Assembly: GCA_963575745.1 (NCBI GenBank)
Contig: CAUYUJ010018645.1
Span: 134,929 to 198,928 of the forward strand
Source of the DNA: Prorocentrum cordatum
Taxonomy: Eukaryota > Sar > Dinophyceae > Prorocentrales > Prorocentraceae
Length of the DNA stretch: 64,000 bases
Direction: 5' to 3'
A program made the position numbers and the translations under genes. This document shows positions 9,391-21,660 of the stretch, one piece after another. A model generated the notes under the pieces. It saw only the letters and a list, made by a program, of their open reading frames with translations, was not told where the DNA came from and did not search any database. Every line of letters begins with the position of its first letter. Within the stretch, counting starts at the first letter, position 1.

Positions 9391-10765
9391 CACTCACACT
9401 CTCTCATCATCAACCTCATCAGCATCATCGATGATGCTCTCTCACATGCTTAGTCACTCACATAACTCCTTCCTTCATCCTCCTCGGGCACCTCTTTCAC
9501 ACGATAGAACATCATTACAGAAACGGTCGACTTGACTTGATTGAAGATCTGAACTTGCGCAATCTTCATTCACCCCTCATCATCGGCACCACCACTCACC
9601 ATCATCATCATCCTTCTTCACCAACTATCTTTCACCCCATCATCATCTTCCTCATCCTCGTCGAGTACATGTGAGGAAGTTCAGGCGGGGTGAAGCCCCC
9701 TCTATGGGGCCCGCGATCTGTTGGACCTCCGAGCGGGTCATCGGAATCCTGTACCTGTCGTCACTTTTGGGCTCCTCAAGCCTGAATTTGGAGGAAGTCT
9801 CAGGCGGGAGCCTCGTCTGTGAGTGAATTCTGAGGACGGTTCAGGCGGGAGCCCCCTCCCTATGGGGCCCGCAGATCATGTTGGTAATCCGAGCGGGTCA
9901 TCGGAATCCTGTAACTGTCGTCACTTTTGGGCTCCCCAGGCGTGAACATGGAGGAAGTCTCAGGCGGGAGCCTCCTCTGTGAGTGAATTTTGAGGAAGGC
10001 TCAGGCGGGGGCCCCCTCCCTATGGGGCCCGCAGATCATGTTGGTAATCCGAGCGGGTCATCGGAAGCCTGTAACTGTCGTCACTTTTGGGCTCCTCAAG
10101 CCTGAATATGGAGGAAGTCTAGCGGGATCCTGTCTCTGAGTGTCCTTGATGAGTAAGTCTCACGGTGGAGCTTCCTCCTATGGGGCGGGAGCCGATAATG
10201 TTGTAATCCGAGGGGTACATCGGCAACCTGTACCAGTCGTCCCTATTGGGCTCCTCAAGCCTTGAATATGGAAGAGTCTCATGCGGTTTAGTCCAGGGAG
10301 CGAGGGGAAGCAGCTTGCGGAGCGCGACTGGGCTTCGTGCTGTCTTCCGCCTTGAGCGCGGCTGCTCTTGCGCTCCGAAGCCCGCGGGGTTTTTCCCAAA
10401 CTGCTTGGTCTTGCGCGCACGGCTCGCGGGGTGCGTGCGGAAGCCAGGGCCCCGCGGGGTTGTCCCAACGGCTTGCGCGCGTGACCCGTTAGAGAACGCT
10501 CCTGTTGCTGGCGTGGAGGCGCCGGCGACGGCGGCACATACGACACGCGGCTCATGCAACCGACGGGGGCGGCGGGTGGCGGGGCGCGGAACAAACAGGG
10601 GGGCGAGGATGGGGACAACGCAAGGAGTGGAAGGGGGGCCCGCGCCAAGGCGACAGGACATATACGCAGAAGAGACAGCCAGGACGCCTCACCAACCACG
10701 AGGACGACGGTGATGGTTTTTTCCCAGATTCGCCCAGAGGATTATTATGTGGGGTTCTTCCGTCG
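9303..10765 (+). repeat. Left arm of a large inverted repeat
   Basis: From CCCCACATCCAAAGTGGGG at 9303 the sequence is matched in reverse complement by the region ending at 15560. Shared blocks in order: the GCGCAGGAACAGGAACACAC junction, the CATCATCGATGATGCTCTCT block, about 3.5 tandem units of ~170 bp (9670-10260) with CAGGCGGGAGCC and GTCGTCACTTTTGGGCTCC, a unique ~450 bp block (10260-10700), and GATTCGCCCAGAGGATTA at 10730. No gene is supported inside the arm. Confidence 0.9.
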
Positions 10766-10794
10766 GAGTAATTCCTCTTTTTCTTTTTTCCTCC

Positions 10795-11050
10795 TCCCTC
10801 CTTCTGAGCGCACCAGGGTCTCTGAGCGGCCCACGCCCCGTCCCCGCAGCAGAACGGAGGAGGGGAAACCAGGATAAATATAAAAAGTATGAAAACAATA
10901 TGTTTTCACATGGAAACACAAGAAAAAGCAGCGAAGCCTGTGACTGTCAAGTTGTTTCATGTTATTCCCTGTGAAAACAAAAACGTTTTTCGTAGTTGTC
11001 CTCTGTTTCCTCTTTTCCTCCTCCCTCCCTTGAGCGCCCTAGGGTGTCTG
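10795..11050 (+). repeat. Third copy of the ~215-230 bp unit
   Basis: Matches the units at 8878-9302 in the same orientation, from GGTCTCTGAGCGGCC and CCACGCCCCGTCC to CTTGAGCGCCC. It starts about 30 bp inside the inner end of the left inverted-repeat arm. Confidence 0.85.
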
Positions 11051-11069
11051 AGCCGTCCACTGAGGGAAT

Positions 11070-11600
11070 ACATGCGTAATCCGCCACAAAGAACGTCAAA
11101 TTGCAAGTCCCCACAAAAGGAATTTAGTTATAATCCGCAACAGAAGGAAACCAAGTGCAATCCTCCACACAAGGAAACCTATTGCAATCCCGCGCAAAAA
11201 GAATCTTAGTGCAATCCTCCACAAAAGGAATCAATGTGTGACCCCCCACGAACGGAATCCCATTGCAATCCCCCACAAAAGAAATCCTAATGTAATCCTC
11301 CACATGAGGACTCAATGTGTAATCCTCCACAAAAGGAATCCTAGTGTAGTCCTCTACACAAGGAATCCTTTTGTAATCCACCACAACATGAACCCTATTG
11401 TAACCCCCCACAAACGGAATCCTAGTATAACCCTCCACAAAAGAAATCATGGTGTAATCCTCCGCAAGAGGAATCCTATCGTAATCCCCCACAACAGGAA
11501 TCCGATTGCAATCCTCCACAGAAGGAGTTAATTCGTGCCCCTGCACAAGGAATCCCATTGCAATCCTCCTCAAAAGGAATCGCCGCCAAAAAGGTAATCG
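11070..11600 (+). repeat. 27-bp satellite, about 19 units
   Basis: Units of about 27 bp around the core AATCCTCCACAAAAGGAATC follow without spacers over about 530 bp, each with several substitutions. The same words in reverse complement are seen, more decayed, at 13390-13640 on the other side of the inverted-repeat core. Confidence 0.9.
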
Positions 11601-11754
11601 CATGGCGAACATATCCAAAGAGAAATCAATGCCATCCAAGAGGAAAAGAGAAAAAGGGGAAGGATGATGAGGAGGCGAGAGCGGGGAGGGAGGCGTCGTG
11701 AAAAGTTCCGGAACTCTGCAAACATGTTCGGGAGGTCAAGCGGGATGGGAGACG

Positions 11755-11840
11755 AGGATGGATGTGGGAGAGAAGAGGGAGGTAGAGGAGGAGGAGGAGG
11801 GAGGAAGGAAGAGGATGAAGAAGAGGAGGCGGGAAGTCTC
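11755..11840. repeat. GA-rich microsatellite
   Basis: GGA, GAA and GGGA units with few interruptions. Confidence 0.85.
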
Positions 11841-12084
11841 GGGATGGAACAAGGCAAAAGAAAGGGAAAGGGACAACGGCGCGCACGGCTGAAGGTGAAG
11901 GATCAGAAAGGTAGCGCACAGGACAGCAGTAGCGATAGTGCCGCACTCAATGCCCACTCCATGGCAGTACCACTTCACACTGTATCGTGGCACAGCACAC
12001 CGCCCATATTCAAGATGTAATATGAACTGTAATGCACTCTTCCCACACTCTACAGCGCATCTGTCAATATTCGTCTTACCACTA

Positions 12085-12205
12085 ATAGTCGTGGTAGTAG
12101 CGGTAGTGGTAGTAGTGGAAATGGTAGTGGTAGTAGTAGTAGTAGTAGTAGTAGAAGTAGTCGTGGAGGTGGTAGTCGTATTGTTCGTAGTAGTAAAAAC
12201 CGTTG
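12085..12205. repeat. (GTA/GTG)n microsatellite
   Basis: GTAGTA and GTAGTG trinucleotides over about 120 bp. Confidence 0.9.
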
Positions 12206-12404
12206 TTATGGAAGCTGCAGTAGGGTGTAGTGCGCAGTACACAGGAGTATCAGGAGCATCGTCATTGCCGACAGTGCGAGCTAGCTTACAGGGGGCAATG
12301 ACACGACCCTTGTTGCGCAGTGGGAGCCCAGGAGGGAGAACAGGACTGAACCCGATAGGCATGCCAGTAGCATGATACTGAGATTGCGTGCGTTATGGAC
12401 GCAG

Positions 12405-13171
12405 ATAATCATGATGATATGGGGAAAGCTTATGACGATGGCGGGGGTGATGATGATGATGATGGCGACGGTGATGCCAGCGACGAACGTGCTGATGATG
12501 ATTAGGGGGGAGCATGCAGTTCTGCTCTTGTTTATGAAGATGCGGGTGATGGTGATGATGGCGGTGGAAATGATGATGAATGTGTTGATGAGGTTTAAGA
12601 CGATGATGATGAGAGTGGTGATGTACATGATGATTGTTGTGGTGGCGGTGGTTGCGGTGCAGGCGGTGGTGACGATGGCCACGGGGAGGAAGAGGAGGGT
12701 GGGTAAGCATGATGAGTTTCGAAGAGGCAACATGTGAGAGGCGGGGCGAATGGGCTCTGAGCAAGGCGAGAGGAGGATGTGGCGGGGATGATGATGATGA
12801 TGGTGATGTTGATTCCAATGATGGACGTGGCGGTGGCGACGATGGTGATCACGACGAAGAGGAAAATGAATAAGCATGATGATGAGTTCTGAGGAGGGCG
12901 GTGGACGCAAGTGGGCGGCGTGAGGATGATAATGATGAGGAATACACGGACGATGATGATGGGCATGGGGGGGGGGGGGGGGGGATGCTTCTGATGGGTG
13001 GTTGTAGTGCTTGTGGGTTGTGGCGATGGTCACACTGGGGCTTACGATCAGGATGAGGACGAGGCAGGGTAATCATGATGAGCTCTGAAGAGAGAGGGCG
13101 GAGGAGGTGATGGTGAGGATGATGATGACGTCGATGATGATGATGACGACGATGATGATGACGATGACGAC

Positions 13172-13203
<32 letters not shown>

Positions 13204-13235
13204 TGATGATGATGCGATGTCGATGATGATGGTGA
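12405..13235. repeat. (GAT)n-rich degenerate microsatellite
   Basis: About 830 bp dominated by GAT, GAC and GGT trinucleotides on the plus strand, purest at 13100-13235, with a G-run at 12968-12985. Long frames here (for example Met/Val-rich on plus, His/Ser-rich on minus) are artefacts. Confidence 0.9.
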
Positions 13236-13649
13236 TGACGGCGATGCAACACAGCAAAATGAGGTGGTACACACACACGGTTTTGTCAACTCCACCCGCA
13301 AGGTTGACCAAACCGTGCGTGCGTGTACCACCTCGGTTTTTGGTAAATTACTTCTTCAGTACTTGCTTTCCCTTGGCTTATTCTTTTCGTCATCTCTAAA
13401 GGAATTGCTCAAAGTAGCGAGATACAGAATGATTTCTTTTGTCGCAAACTACAATTTGATTCATTTTTGTTGCGTATTACAAAGGAAATCCTTTTGTGGT
13501 GAATTACAAACTGGTTTTTTTTGGTTTTTTTTTTTTTTTTTTATTTTTTCTTTATTTTTTTGGGCGGTTTCCCCGGGATTCCTTTGGGCGGATTCCACGG
13601 GATTCTTTTGTGAAGGATATACAACTGATTTCTTTGACGGCAAAAGCAA
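13236..13649. repeat. Decayed 27-bp satellite remnants and a T-run
   Basis: A repeated ACACGG(T)TTTG-TCAACTCCACC / GGTGGTACAC pair lies at 13262-13335 as a local inverted repeat. From 13390 to 13640 there are reversed, degenerate versions of the 27-bp satellite words, with a T-rich run at 13515-13560. Confidence 0.6.
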
Positions 13650-13796
13650 CATCCTCCGCCGGACGCCACCCCACATAAGTAATCCCCTGGGCGAATCTGA
13701 GGAAGAAAAAAAAAAAAAAAAAAAAAAAACAAACCAAATAAACAAACACCAAAAAAAAAAAAAACAACAACCCACCAAACAAACACCAAAAAAAAA

Positions 13797-13833
<37 letters not shown>

Positions 13834-15560
13834 GTCGTTCCTCGTTGGTTGGCGAGTCGCCTGGCCTGTCTCTTTCTTGGCGTAAATTTCCTCTCGCCTT
13901 GGCGCGGGCCCCCCTTCCACTCCTTCCGTTGTCCCCATCCTCGCCCCCCTGTTTGTTCCGCGCCCCGCCACCTCCTCCCCTTCCTGTTGCATGAGCGCGC
14001 ATGTCGATGTTCCTCGGCGCCGTCGCCGCCACGGCCAGCACAGGCGCGTTCTCTACTGGTCACGACGCGCAGCCGTTGGGACAACCCCGCGGGCCAGGCT
14101 GTCGGGACAACCCCGCGAGCCGCTGGCGCGCAAGACCAAGCCGTTGGGACAACCCCGCGGGCTTCGAGCGAGGCGCAGCCGCGCTCAGGCGGAAGGCAGC
14201 ACGAAGCCCAGCTCTGCCGCGAGCTGCTTCGCCTCCGCCCTGGACAAAACCGCCTGAGACTTCCTCCAAATTCAGGCTTGAGGAGCCCAAAAGTGACGAC
14301 AGTTACAGGTTTCCGATGTCCCGCTCGGATTACCAACGTGACCTGCGGGCCCCATAGGGAGGGAGCTCCCGCCTGAGACTTCCTCCCAATTCACTCACAG
14401 ACGAGGCTCCCGCCTGAGACTTCTCGTCTATTGGGCTGACGAGCCCCCAAAAGTGACGACGTTACAAGGTTCGGAGTATGACCCGCTGGCATTCCCCATG
14501 ATCTGGCGGGCCATTAGGGAAAGGGTTCCCGCTTTGAAGCCTTCCTCAAAAATACATCACAGACCGATGCTCCGCTGCGGCCTTCCTTCCAAATGTCACC
14601 TTGAGGCGCCACACCTGCCGCCCGACGACAGTTACACGATTCCGATGACCCGCTCGGATTACCAACATGATCTGCGGGCCCCATAGGGAGGGAGCTCCCG
14701 CCTGAGACTTCCTCCAAATTCACTCACAGACGAGGCTCCCGCCTGAGACTTCCTCTATTTTCAAGCCTGGGGAGCTCAAAAGTGACGACAGTTACAGGAT
14801 TCCGATGACCCGCTCGGATTACCAACCTGATCTGCGGGCCCCATAGGGAGGGGGGGCCCCATAGGGAGGGGGCTCCCGCCTGAGACTTCCTCGCAGTTCA
14901 CTCACAGACGAGGCTCCCGCCTGAGACTTCCTCCATATTCAGGCTTGAGGAGCCCAAAAGTGACGACAGTTACAGGGTTCCGATGACCCGCTCGGATTAC
15001 CAACATGATCTGCGGGCCCCATAGGGAGGGGGCTCCCGCCTGAGACTTCCTCCCAATTCACTCACAGACGAGGCTCCCGCCTGAGACTTCCTCCATATTC
15101 AGGCTTGAGGAGCCCAAAAGTGACGACAGTTACAGGATTCCGATGACCCGCTCGGATTACCAACATGATCTGCGGGCCCCATAGGGAGGGGGCTCCCGCC
15201 TGAGACTTCCTCACAATTCACTCAACGATGATGAGGATGGGAGGATGATGAGTGGTGGTGAAGATGAGTGGTGAAGAGGATGATGATTGATTGTGAGTGG
15301 TGGTGGCGATGATGATGTTTGAATGAGGATGATGCCGATGCCGATGGTGATGATGATGATGTTCATGAGCGTGTGAGAGAGTGCGAGTGATGATGATGAT
15401 GATGATGAGTATGTGAGTCACTAAGCATGTGAGAGAGCATCATCGATGATGCTGATGAGGTTGATGATGAGAGAGTGTGAGTGAGTGTGAGTGGGTGTGT
15501 GTGTTCCTGTTCCTGCGCGGGGTGTCCAGAGAAAACAAGAACCCCACTTTGGATGTGGGG
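13650..15560 (-). repeat. Right arm of the large inverted repeat
   Basis: Reverse complement of the left arm. It runs from GGCGAATCTG at 13692 outward through the ~450 bp unique block (13840-14260), then about 5.5 tandem units of ~170 bp (14260-15210, more than in the left arm), a GAT-rich stretch (15215-15410), AGAGAGCATCATCGATGATG at 15430 and CCCCACTTTGGATGTGGGG ending at 15560. It is interrupted near its inner end by A-runs at 13708-13832. No gene is supported. Confidence 0.9.
13708..13832. repeat. Poly-A tracts
   Basis: Four A-runs of 10-35 bases separated by short AACC/AACAAC spacers. On the minus strand this reads as poly-Phe and is not coding. Confidence 0.95.
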
Positions 15561-15602
15561 AAAAATCCGGAAATCTTTGAAAATTATAAAAATTACAATT
15601 TT

Positions 15603-18292
15603 TCAATGAATTCCCAATGGTTTGAAGCAAAAACATGTAAAAACACAGCATTTTCCAAAGCATTGAAGCCGAAACCATATGAAAACACAGCATTCAAAAC
15701 GTTTCTGCAGGGACAGCGCGAACAACGCCACCGCGTCAATCTGCCCCTCCGCGCACTCTGCATCAGCGACCAGCTTCCACGCAACAGCCGCCGGGCCCTG
15801 CATGGCCAAGAGCTGCGGCACGAGCTCCGGCTGCGCGTCCTCAGCAGCAGGCCGAGGAGCACCACTGGGTTGCCAGTCGCCCCCAACATCGGGCAAGGTC
15901 TCTCCATCCGGACTCGCCTGCTTCTTCTGGAGCGCAATGCTCTGCCGCTGTAGGGCCAGCATGTCAAAGAAGCTGTCGTCCAGCCGCGTGCCCAGATGCC
16001 CCCGCGCGCCGCTGCTGGCTGGCTGCGCAAAGCTCGCCTGCAGCATGCCGCCGTACGCTCGGCCCAGGTTCTTCAGCTGCTTATCCGCGTAGCTGAGGCG
16101 GCTCTTCTGGCTCAAGCGCTGCAGTTGGTCTTGCTGCAGAGCCAGCTCGGTTGCTCTGGTGTGGTCCCGCAGCGGAAACATGGAAATCTCGGTAATTTCG
16201 GCGCCCTCAACTTCCTCCTCTACGTCGCTGCCACCGCCTCCGCCCACGTCAACGAGCTCCAGCGGGACCCGGCCCTTGGGCCCTTCGGCATCGCTCGCGG
16301 AGTCCCCCTTCGCCTCCGGGTGCGCAGCCGCTGCCGGCCGAAGCTTAACCCGCGCCTCCGCCGCGAGGTCCACGCGCGCCAGCACGTCTCGCGCCACGTA
16401 CGCGCAGGGCTCCGCCAAGGTGCACTGCTCCCCGTGCCATCGGCAGTGGCGGTTACTGAAGGCGAGGATGCGCCGGGCCGCCTCCACAGGCATACGCCGC
16501 GCCAGCTGGGCTCTTGCGAAGTTCGCTAGGCTGAGGAGCACCGGCTCGCCCTCCTCGAGGTTCGCCCGGGGTTCTTTCAGCTCGGAGAAGAGGGTCGCGT
16601 CCGCGAGCACGAGCCTCTTGCGGGCCAGGCGGCACCTGGAGCCCGCGCGCGCCGCCGGCACGTGGATCTCCGCGCACCGAAGTCGCCGCGCCCGCTCGAA
16701 AGAGCGCGGGCGCACGGCAGGGCAGTCGCAATTCTTCAACACACGGCTGCACTGGGCAACACTGCCACAAGCGAGGGGACCCTCGCACGCCCAAGGCGTG
16801 AAGAGGAGGGCCTTGAAGAGCGAGTTCTGCTCTGGGTCCTGTGCCCAGGTCGGGCACTGGAAGCCGTCGATGGTGGGGGCGTCCATCCACGTCAATTGGA
16901 CCTCCTGCACGCACCGCAGCGCCATGACGCAATGGTTCTCGAAGACGAAGAATCTCGGCCCAGAAGCTTCACCCAGCTCGGCTTCAGGACTCGGCGGACG
17001 TACATCCTGCAGATGTAGTACGGCATGGTCTGCAGGCGAGGGCCCCTGTGGGCGTAGTCGTCGGCCGTGTTCGCGCTGGCTGCGCACACCTGCATATCCT
17101 CGCACTCCGCACCGCCAGCCTGCTCATCACCAGCAGGGGTCTCTCCAGGAGGCTGAGGAGCACCGCTGGCCCCATCTGCGGAATGCTCTTCCTCGTCCTC
17201 GGCGACTGGGATCTGGATGCGGACTGCCTGTGTTGGCACCTGTTCATTCTGCTGCATCTCGCCCGCACCTTCGAGGTTCAGCAAGCGCTTACACTGCTGG
17301 CAGGCCCACTGCAGCTGTCTCGTGAAGAGGCGCACATTGCGGTGCGACTGGAGGCAGTCGCCGCCTGTGAGGATGAGCAGCGCCACCTCCGTCGTGGAGA
17401 GCCAGAAGCACCGGTTCGCCATCGAGGCCAGCCGGATACAGAGTCGCCGAGCGCGGCGAGCGAAGTCCTCGGTCGCCCGGCGCCGCTTGGCCAGCGCCTG
17501 GTCCTCGCCATCAGCGCCGCCCTCACTGAGCACCTTGCGGGCCTCCTCCTCCCGCCCCTCCTTCTCCTGCTGTTCCAGACGCTGCGCGCCGCCGAGCATG
17601 GATTGGAAGAGCGGCGTCATGGATTCCATCATCTCGCCTTGGTACTTGGCGATGCAGAAGTCCATGGAGAAAGCCTTCTGGAAAGCCGCTTGGAAGCTCC
17701 CCACGACCGCCGCATCTTGTGGCTGCAAGGAGCCACAGACGCAGAGCCACTTTTTGCCGCCGCGGCGCACTGCGTCTGCCGAGCCCAGGTTCTTCTTCGC
17801 GGCCGTCTTCTTGGTGAGCCTCCCGCGCTTGGCCGGCTGAGCAGGGGCGGGCGCAGGCGGCTCTTCCTGGGCAGGCTGAGCAGCACCACCATCACCCACG
17901 TGGATTTTTGCTTTGCTCAGGCCCTGACGAAACGCGCCGACTTCGCACGCAAAGAAGAGGTCAGCATCAGCGCCCTCGACGATCGTGGCGCACACCCGCC
18001 CAAAGTTGGCGCAGTGGGTGCTGGACCTCTTTCTGGACATCATTGGCTGCTCGAACCCGAAATTAAAGGAGGCGACCGTGAAAGACTCAGGCTGAGGAGT
18101 AGCGCGAGCAGGCGCGGCCGCAGACGCGCCTCGGTCCCTCCCCGCAGGCTGGGAAGCACCGCGGGAGGCCGAAGATGGGGACGAGTCTCGCGGCAAGGCG
18201 AAGGCCATTGCAATGTAGACTGCGCAGGACAGGCACATTGTGGCGAGGGGCATTGGAATGTCGGAGACACGTTCTGGACCAAAGACGGCCAT
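15603..18292 (-). pseudogene. Helitron-type protein fragment with EEP-like N-terminus, frameshifted
   Basis: Two overlapping minus-strand frames (18292 to 16892, then 17105 to 15603) make one protein with a break near 16945. The N-terminal part has SFTVASFNFGFEQ and later DADLFFACEVGAF, resembling the first strands of endonuclease/exonuclease/phosphatase (EEP) folds. The middle is Glu/Ala-rich. The second part has FVFENHCVMALRCVQEVQL, then GFQCPTWAQDPEQNSLFKAL and LLFTPWACEGPLACG. This matches the NALFKSVIF region of the big element's Rep protein (33415-37719), so the two belong to related families. At the break, frame one reads VKLLG and frame two PRFFVF; one extra C in the local GGGCCGAG run would restore the frame. 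The end (15603-15710) reads into AT-rich sequence with three near-repeats of AATGCTGTGTTTT. The Rep and helicase domains are absent, so it is a truncated copy. Confidence 0.7.
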
Positions 18293-18394
18293 CAGAGGCA
18301 GAGGGGAAATTGGATTGTATTAAAAGTGCGGGAGGCTTCGAATGCCTCACTAATAGCGCTAAGAACACATGGGCGGCAAGCAAACGGTAGCCCG

Positions 18395-18570
18395 AGAATG
18401 GAGGTCTGGGAACTCGATGAACACAAAGTTTCCTACAGTTGGATCCGGGCATTCAAAATGTATCCTTGGAATGAAGTTATGGGAACTATGTGGCCCGGGA
18501 ATGGAGTTCTGGGAACTCGACGAACACGAAGTGGCCTACAGTTGGATCTGGGCATTAAAAATGTGGCCCT
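18395..18570 (+). repeat. 72-bp dispersed repeat family, about 2.3 units
   Basis: Units with GGAATGGAGTTCTGGGAACTC, GAACACGAAGTGGCCTACAG and GGGCATT. The same family occurs in reverse complement as four units at 57299-57570. In both places the array stops at a long trinucleotide microsatellite. Confidence 0.85.
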
Positions 18571-18572
18571 CC

Positions 18573-18618
<46 letters not shown>

Positions 18619-18619
18619 G

Positions 18620-18680
<61 letters not shown>

Positions 18681-18721
18681 TACTACTACTACTACTACTA
18701 CTACGACTACGACTACTTACT

Positions 18722-18768
<47 letters not shown>

Positions 18769-18769
18769 A

Positions 18770-18815
<46 letters not shown>

Positions 18816-18990
18816 TACGACGACTACGACTACGACTACGACTACGACTACGACTACAATACAATACTACCACTACACTTTACGCTACGACTTACTACTA
18901 CTACTACTACTCTCTACTCTACTACTACTACTACTACTACTACTTGCTACTACTACACTACTGCTACTATACTACTACTAATACTAAAAT
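18571..18990. repeat. (ACT)n microsatellite
   Basis: About 420 bp of ACT/CTA trinucleotides with short CGACTA and other interruptions. Long frames of Thr, Tyr or Leu here are artefacts. Confidence 0.97.
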
Positions 18991-19560
18991 TCCCCAAAGG
19001 GGTCGTCGGAGACGCCCAAAGGGCGTTGAAGTCCGAGGAGGAGAGGAGAAGGAAAGGACGGAGAGGGAGGGCTCGGAGGCCCCTGGAGGGATGTGCCCAT
19101 CCGACGGAACGGCGCGCCCCCCTCCCCGTCGTGAAAACGAAGCACCAGCCGTGGCAGCGACCCCCCCCCCCACCCCCCCCCCCCGCGACCTGCGTGGACC
19201 ACCCAAGCCAGCGGGGAGCGTCATAGGGGGCGGGGGTTCTGACGTCGATGAAAGAAGAAGGAGGAGAGCGGGAGGCAAGGAACAGGCAGACGAAAGCCCT
19301 TTTAGGCTTTACCCGGCGTGTGGGCATGCCCTTTTTGGCTGTTGCGGGGGCAAGCCCGCGCGGTCGCCCGCGGGCGACAGGGCGCCCTGGCCCTCTTCGC
19401 GAGCGCGCAGGCGCGTGGCGTACTTCATGCGCACGATTGCCCGCTGAAGCGCCCCGCGGCACGACAGCGACGGTAAAAAGACAAATTCGGTGACGCTGGA
19501 GCCCGCAATGCGACGAGGAAGCTACAGATGCAGCTTCTGCGACACTGGAGCTCCACAGGA
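18991..19560. other. Interval without a supported gene
   Basis: GC-rich mixed sequence with a C-run at 19160-19185. Several frames are open on both strands but none has recognisable protein character. Confidence 0.4.
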
Positions 19561-19564
19561 CAAG

Positions 19565-19815
19565 TCAGCTCAGCCTGCCTCAGCCTCAGCCTGCAACAGC
19601 CTCAGTCTCAGCCTCAGCCTGCGTCAGTCTCAGCCTGCTGCGCTCCCGCATACCCCTTCGGCCTCAGCCTGCCTCAGCCTCAGCCTCAGCCTCAGCCTGC
19701 CTCAGCCTCAGCCTGCTGCGCTCCCGCATACTCCTGCGGCATCAGCCTGCATCAGCCTCAGCCTGCATCAGCCTCAGCCTCAGCCTCATCCTCAGCCTGC
19801 CTCAGCCTCAGCCGC
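19565..19815 (+). repeat. (CAGCCT)n hexanucleotide array
   Basis: CAGCCT hexamers with CAGCCTGC and CAGTCT variants. A longer period of about 70 bp is visible from two copies of CAGCCTGCTGCGCTCCCGCA (19631 and 19708). Confidence 0.9.
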
Positions 19816-20132
19816 ACCTCCGATGGCGCCGAGGTGGCTCCCGTGCGTACCTGCACCCACGGAACTCACCTCCGATGGCGCCGAGGTGGCTCCCGTGCGT
19901 ACCTGCGCGCACGGAACGCTTCTCCGATGGCGCCGAGGTGGTTCCCGCGCGTACCTGCACGCACGGAACGCACCTCCGATGGCGCCGAGGTGGCTGCCGT
20001 GCGTACCTGCACGCACGGAACGCACCTCCGATGGCGCCGAGGTGGCTCCCGTGCGTGCCTGCACGCACGGAACGCACCTCCGATGGCGCCGAGGTGGCCC
20101 CCGTGCGTACCTGCGCGCACGGAATGAGATCC
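19816..20132 (+). repeat. 52-bp tandem repeat, six units
   Basis: CGATGGCGCCGAGGTGG recurs at 19821, 19873, 19925, 19977, 20029 and 20081, exactly 52 bp apart, with one to three changes per unit. Each unit contains the near-palindrome GTGCGTACCTGCACGCAC. 52 is not a multiple of three, so the open frames crossing it shift frame between units and are not evidence of coding. Confidence 0.95.
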
Positions 20133-20307
20133 GCCGGATTCTCCAGTTTCTTTCCCAACCCTCCTGCGTTGGGTACTCGTTTTGAATAGAGCACTGCGGT
20201 CTCCACCTTCCTTCCTTCCTTCCCGCCTCCCGCCTCCTCCCGCCTTGCGACCTGTGAAACTGTCGCCACTTTCGGGGGTTGCTGGGGGGCCGAGCGGAGT
20301 GACGCCG

Positions 20308-20722
20308 ACCCGGGAAGCGGGCCCGGCGCGAAACCCGGCGCGCCGGTCCGGGTCCAGGATCCTGCGCCGGTCCTGGGTCCCGGGACCGATAAACCTCGCG
20401 CGCCCCTCTTGAGACTCTCCTGAAGCCCATTTTGGTTTCTCTGGGACCCCTCTTGGAACCCTCGTAAGGCCTGGTTGGAAATCTCTTGGAGCCAGAAGAG
20501 CCGACCCAGACAGTGTGAGAGAGCTCTCGAGGGGCACCAGGAGTGGGACAAGAGAACACCAAGAGGGCTCCAGGAGGAGCGCGCCAGGTCTCATCGAGAA
20601 CAGCGGTTCGATGAGACCTGGGCCTCCTTCTCTTAGAGCCCTCTTCAGGCTATCTTGAAGCCCCTTAAGGGCTCTCTATTAGCCCCTAGACGGGGCCAGG
20701 ACAGGGTGGGCCGGTCCTCGAG
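20308..20722. repeat. Dispersed repeat, copy B
   Basis: Second copy of 4130-4545 in the same orientation. It starts with a short piece of minisatellite-type sequence (GACCCGGGAAGCGGG), which shows that the duplicated unit included the array edge. Confidence 0.9.
20586..20619. repeat. Perfect 12-bp hairpin, copy 2
   Basis: Identical in stem and loop to 4414-4447. Confidence 0.85.
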
Positions 20723-20776
20723 GAGCCCCGGAGGGAGCCAAGATGGCCCCAAGAGGGCTCCAAGAGGAGCGCGATA

Positions 20777-20808
20777 GGTCTCATCGAAAACGGCTGTTCG
20801 ATGAGACC
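20777..20808. repeat. Hairpin, diverged copy 3
   Basis: GGTCTCATCGAA and its exact reverse complement around an 8-base loop. The stem base next to the loop differs from the other two copies, but on both sides in a pairing-preserving way. Confidence 0.8.
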
Positions 20809-20917
20809 CATAGCGCACCTCTTGGAGCCTTCTTGGGGCCCTTTTGGAGCTCTCTGGTGGCTCTCTTGGAGTCCCAGAACGGAAAGCGCACGAAAAGGAG
20901 AAAGAGAAAGAAGAGGA

Positions 20918-21660
<743 letters not shown>

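Noticed and set aside
11070-11600. CRISPR-like array (27-bp repeats)
   Set aside because: Units are directly adjacent with no unique spacers and diverge evenly; it is a satellite. The same applies to the 29-bp array at 54165-55440.
19490-20190. 200-230 residue proteins over the CAGCCT and 52-bp repeats
   Set aside because: The repeat lengths shift frame or give pure repeat peptides, and there is no flanking domain.
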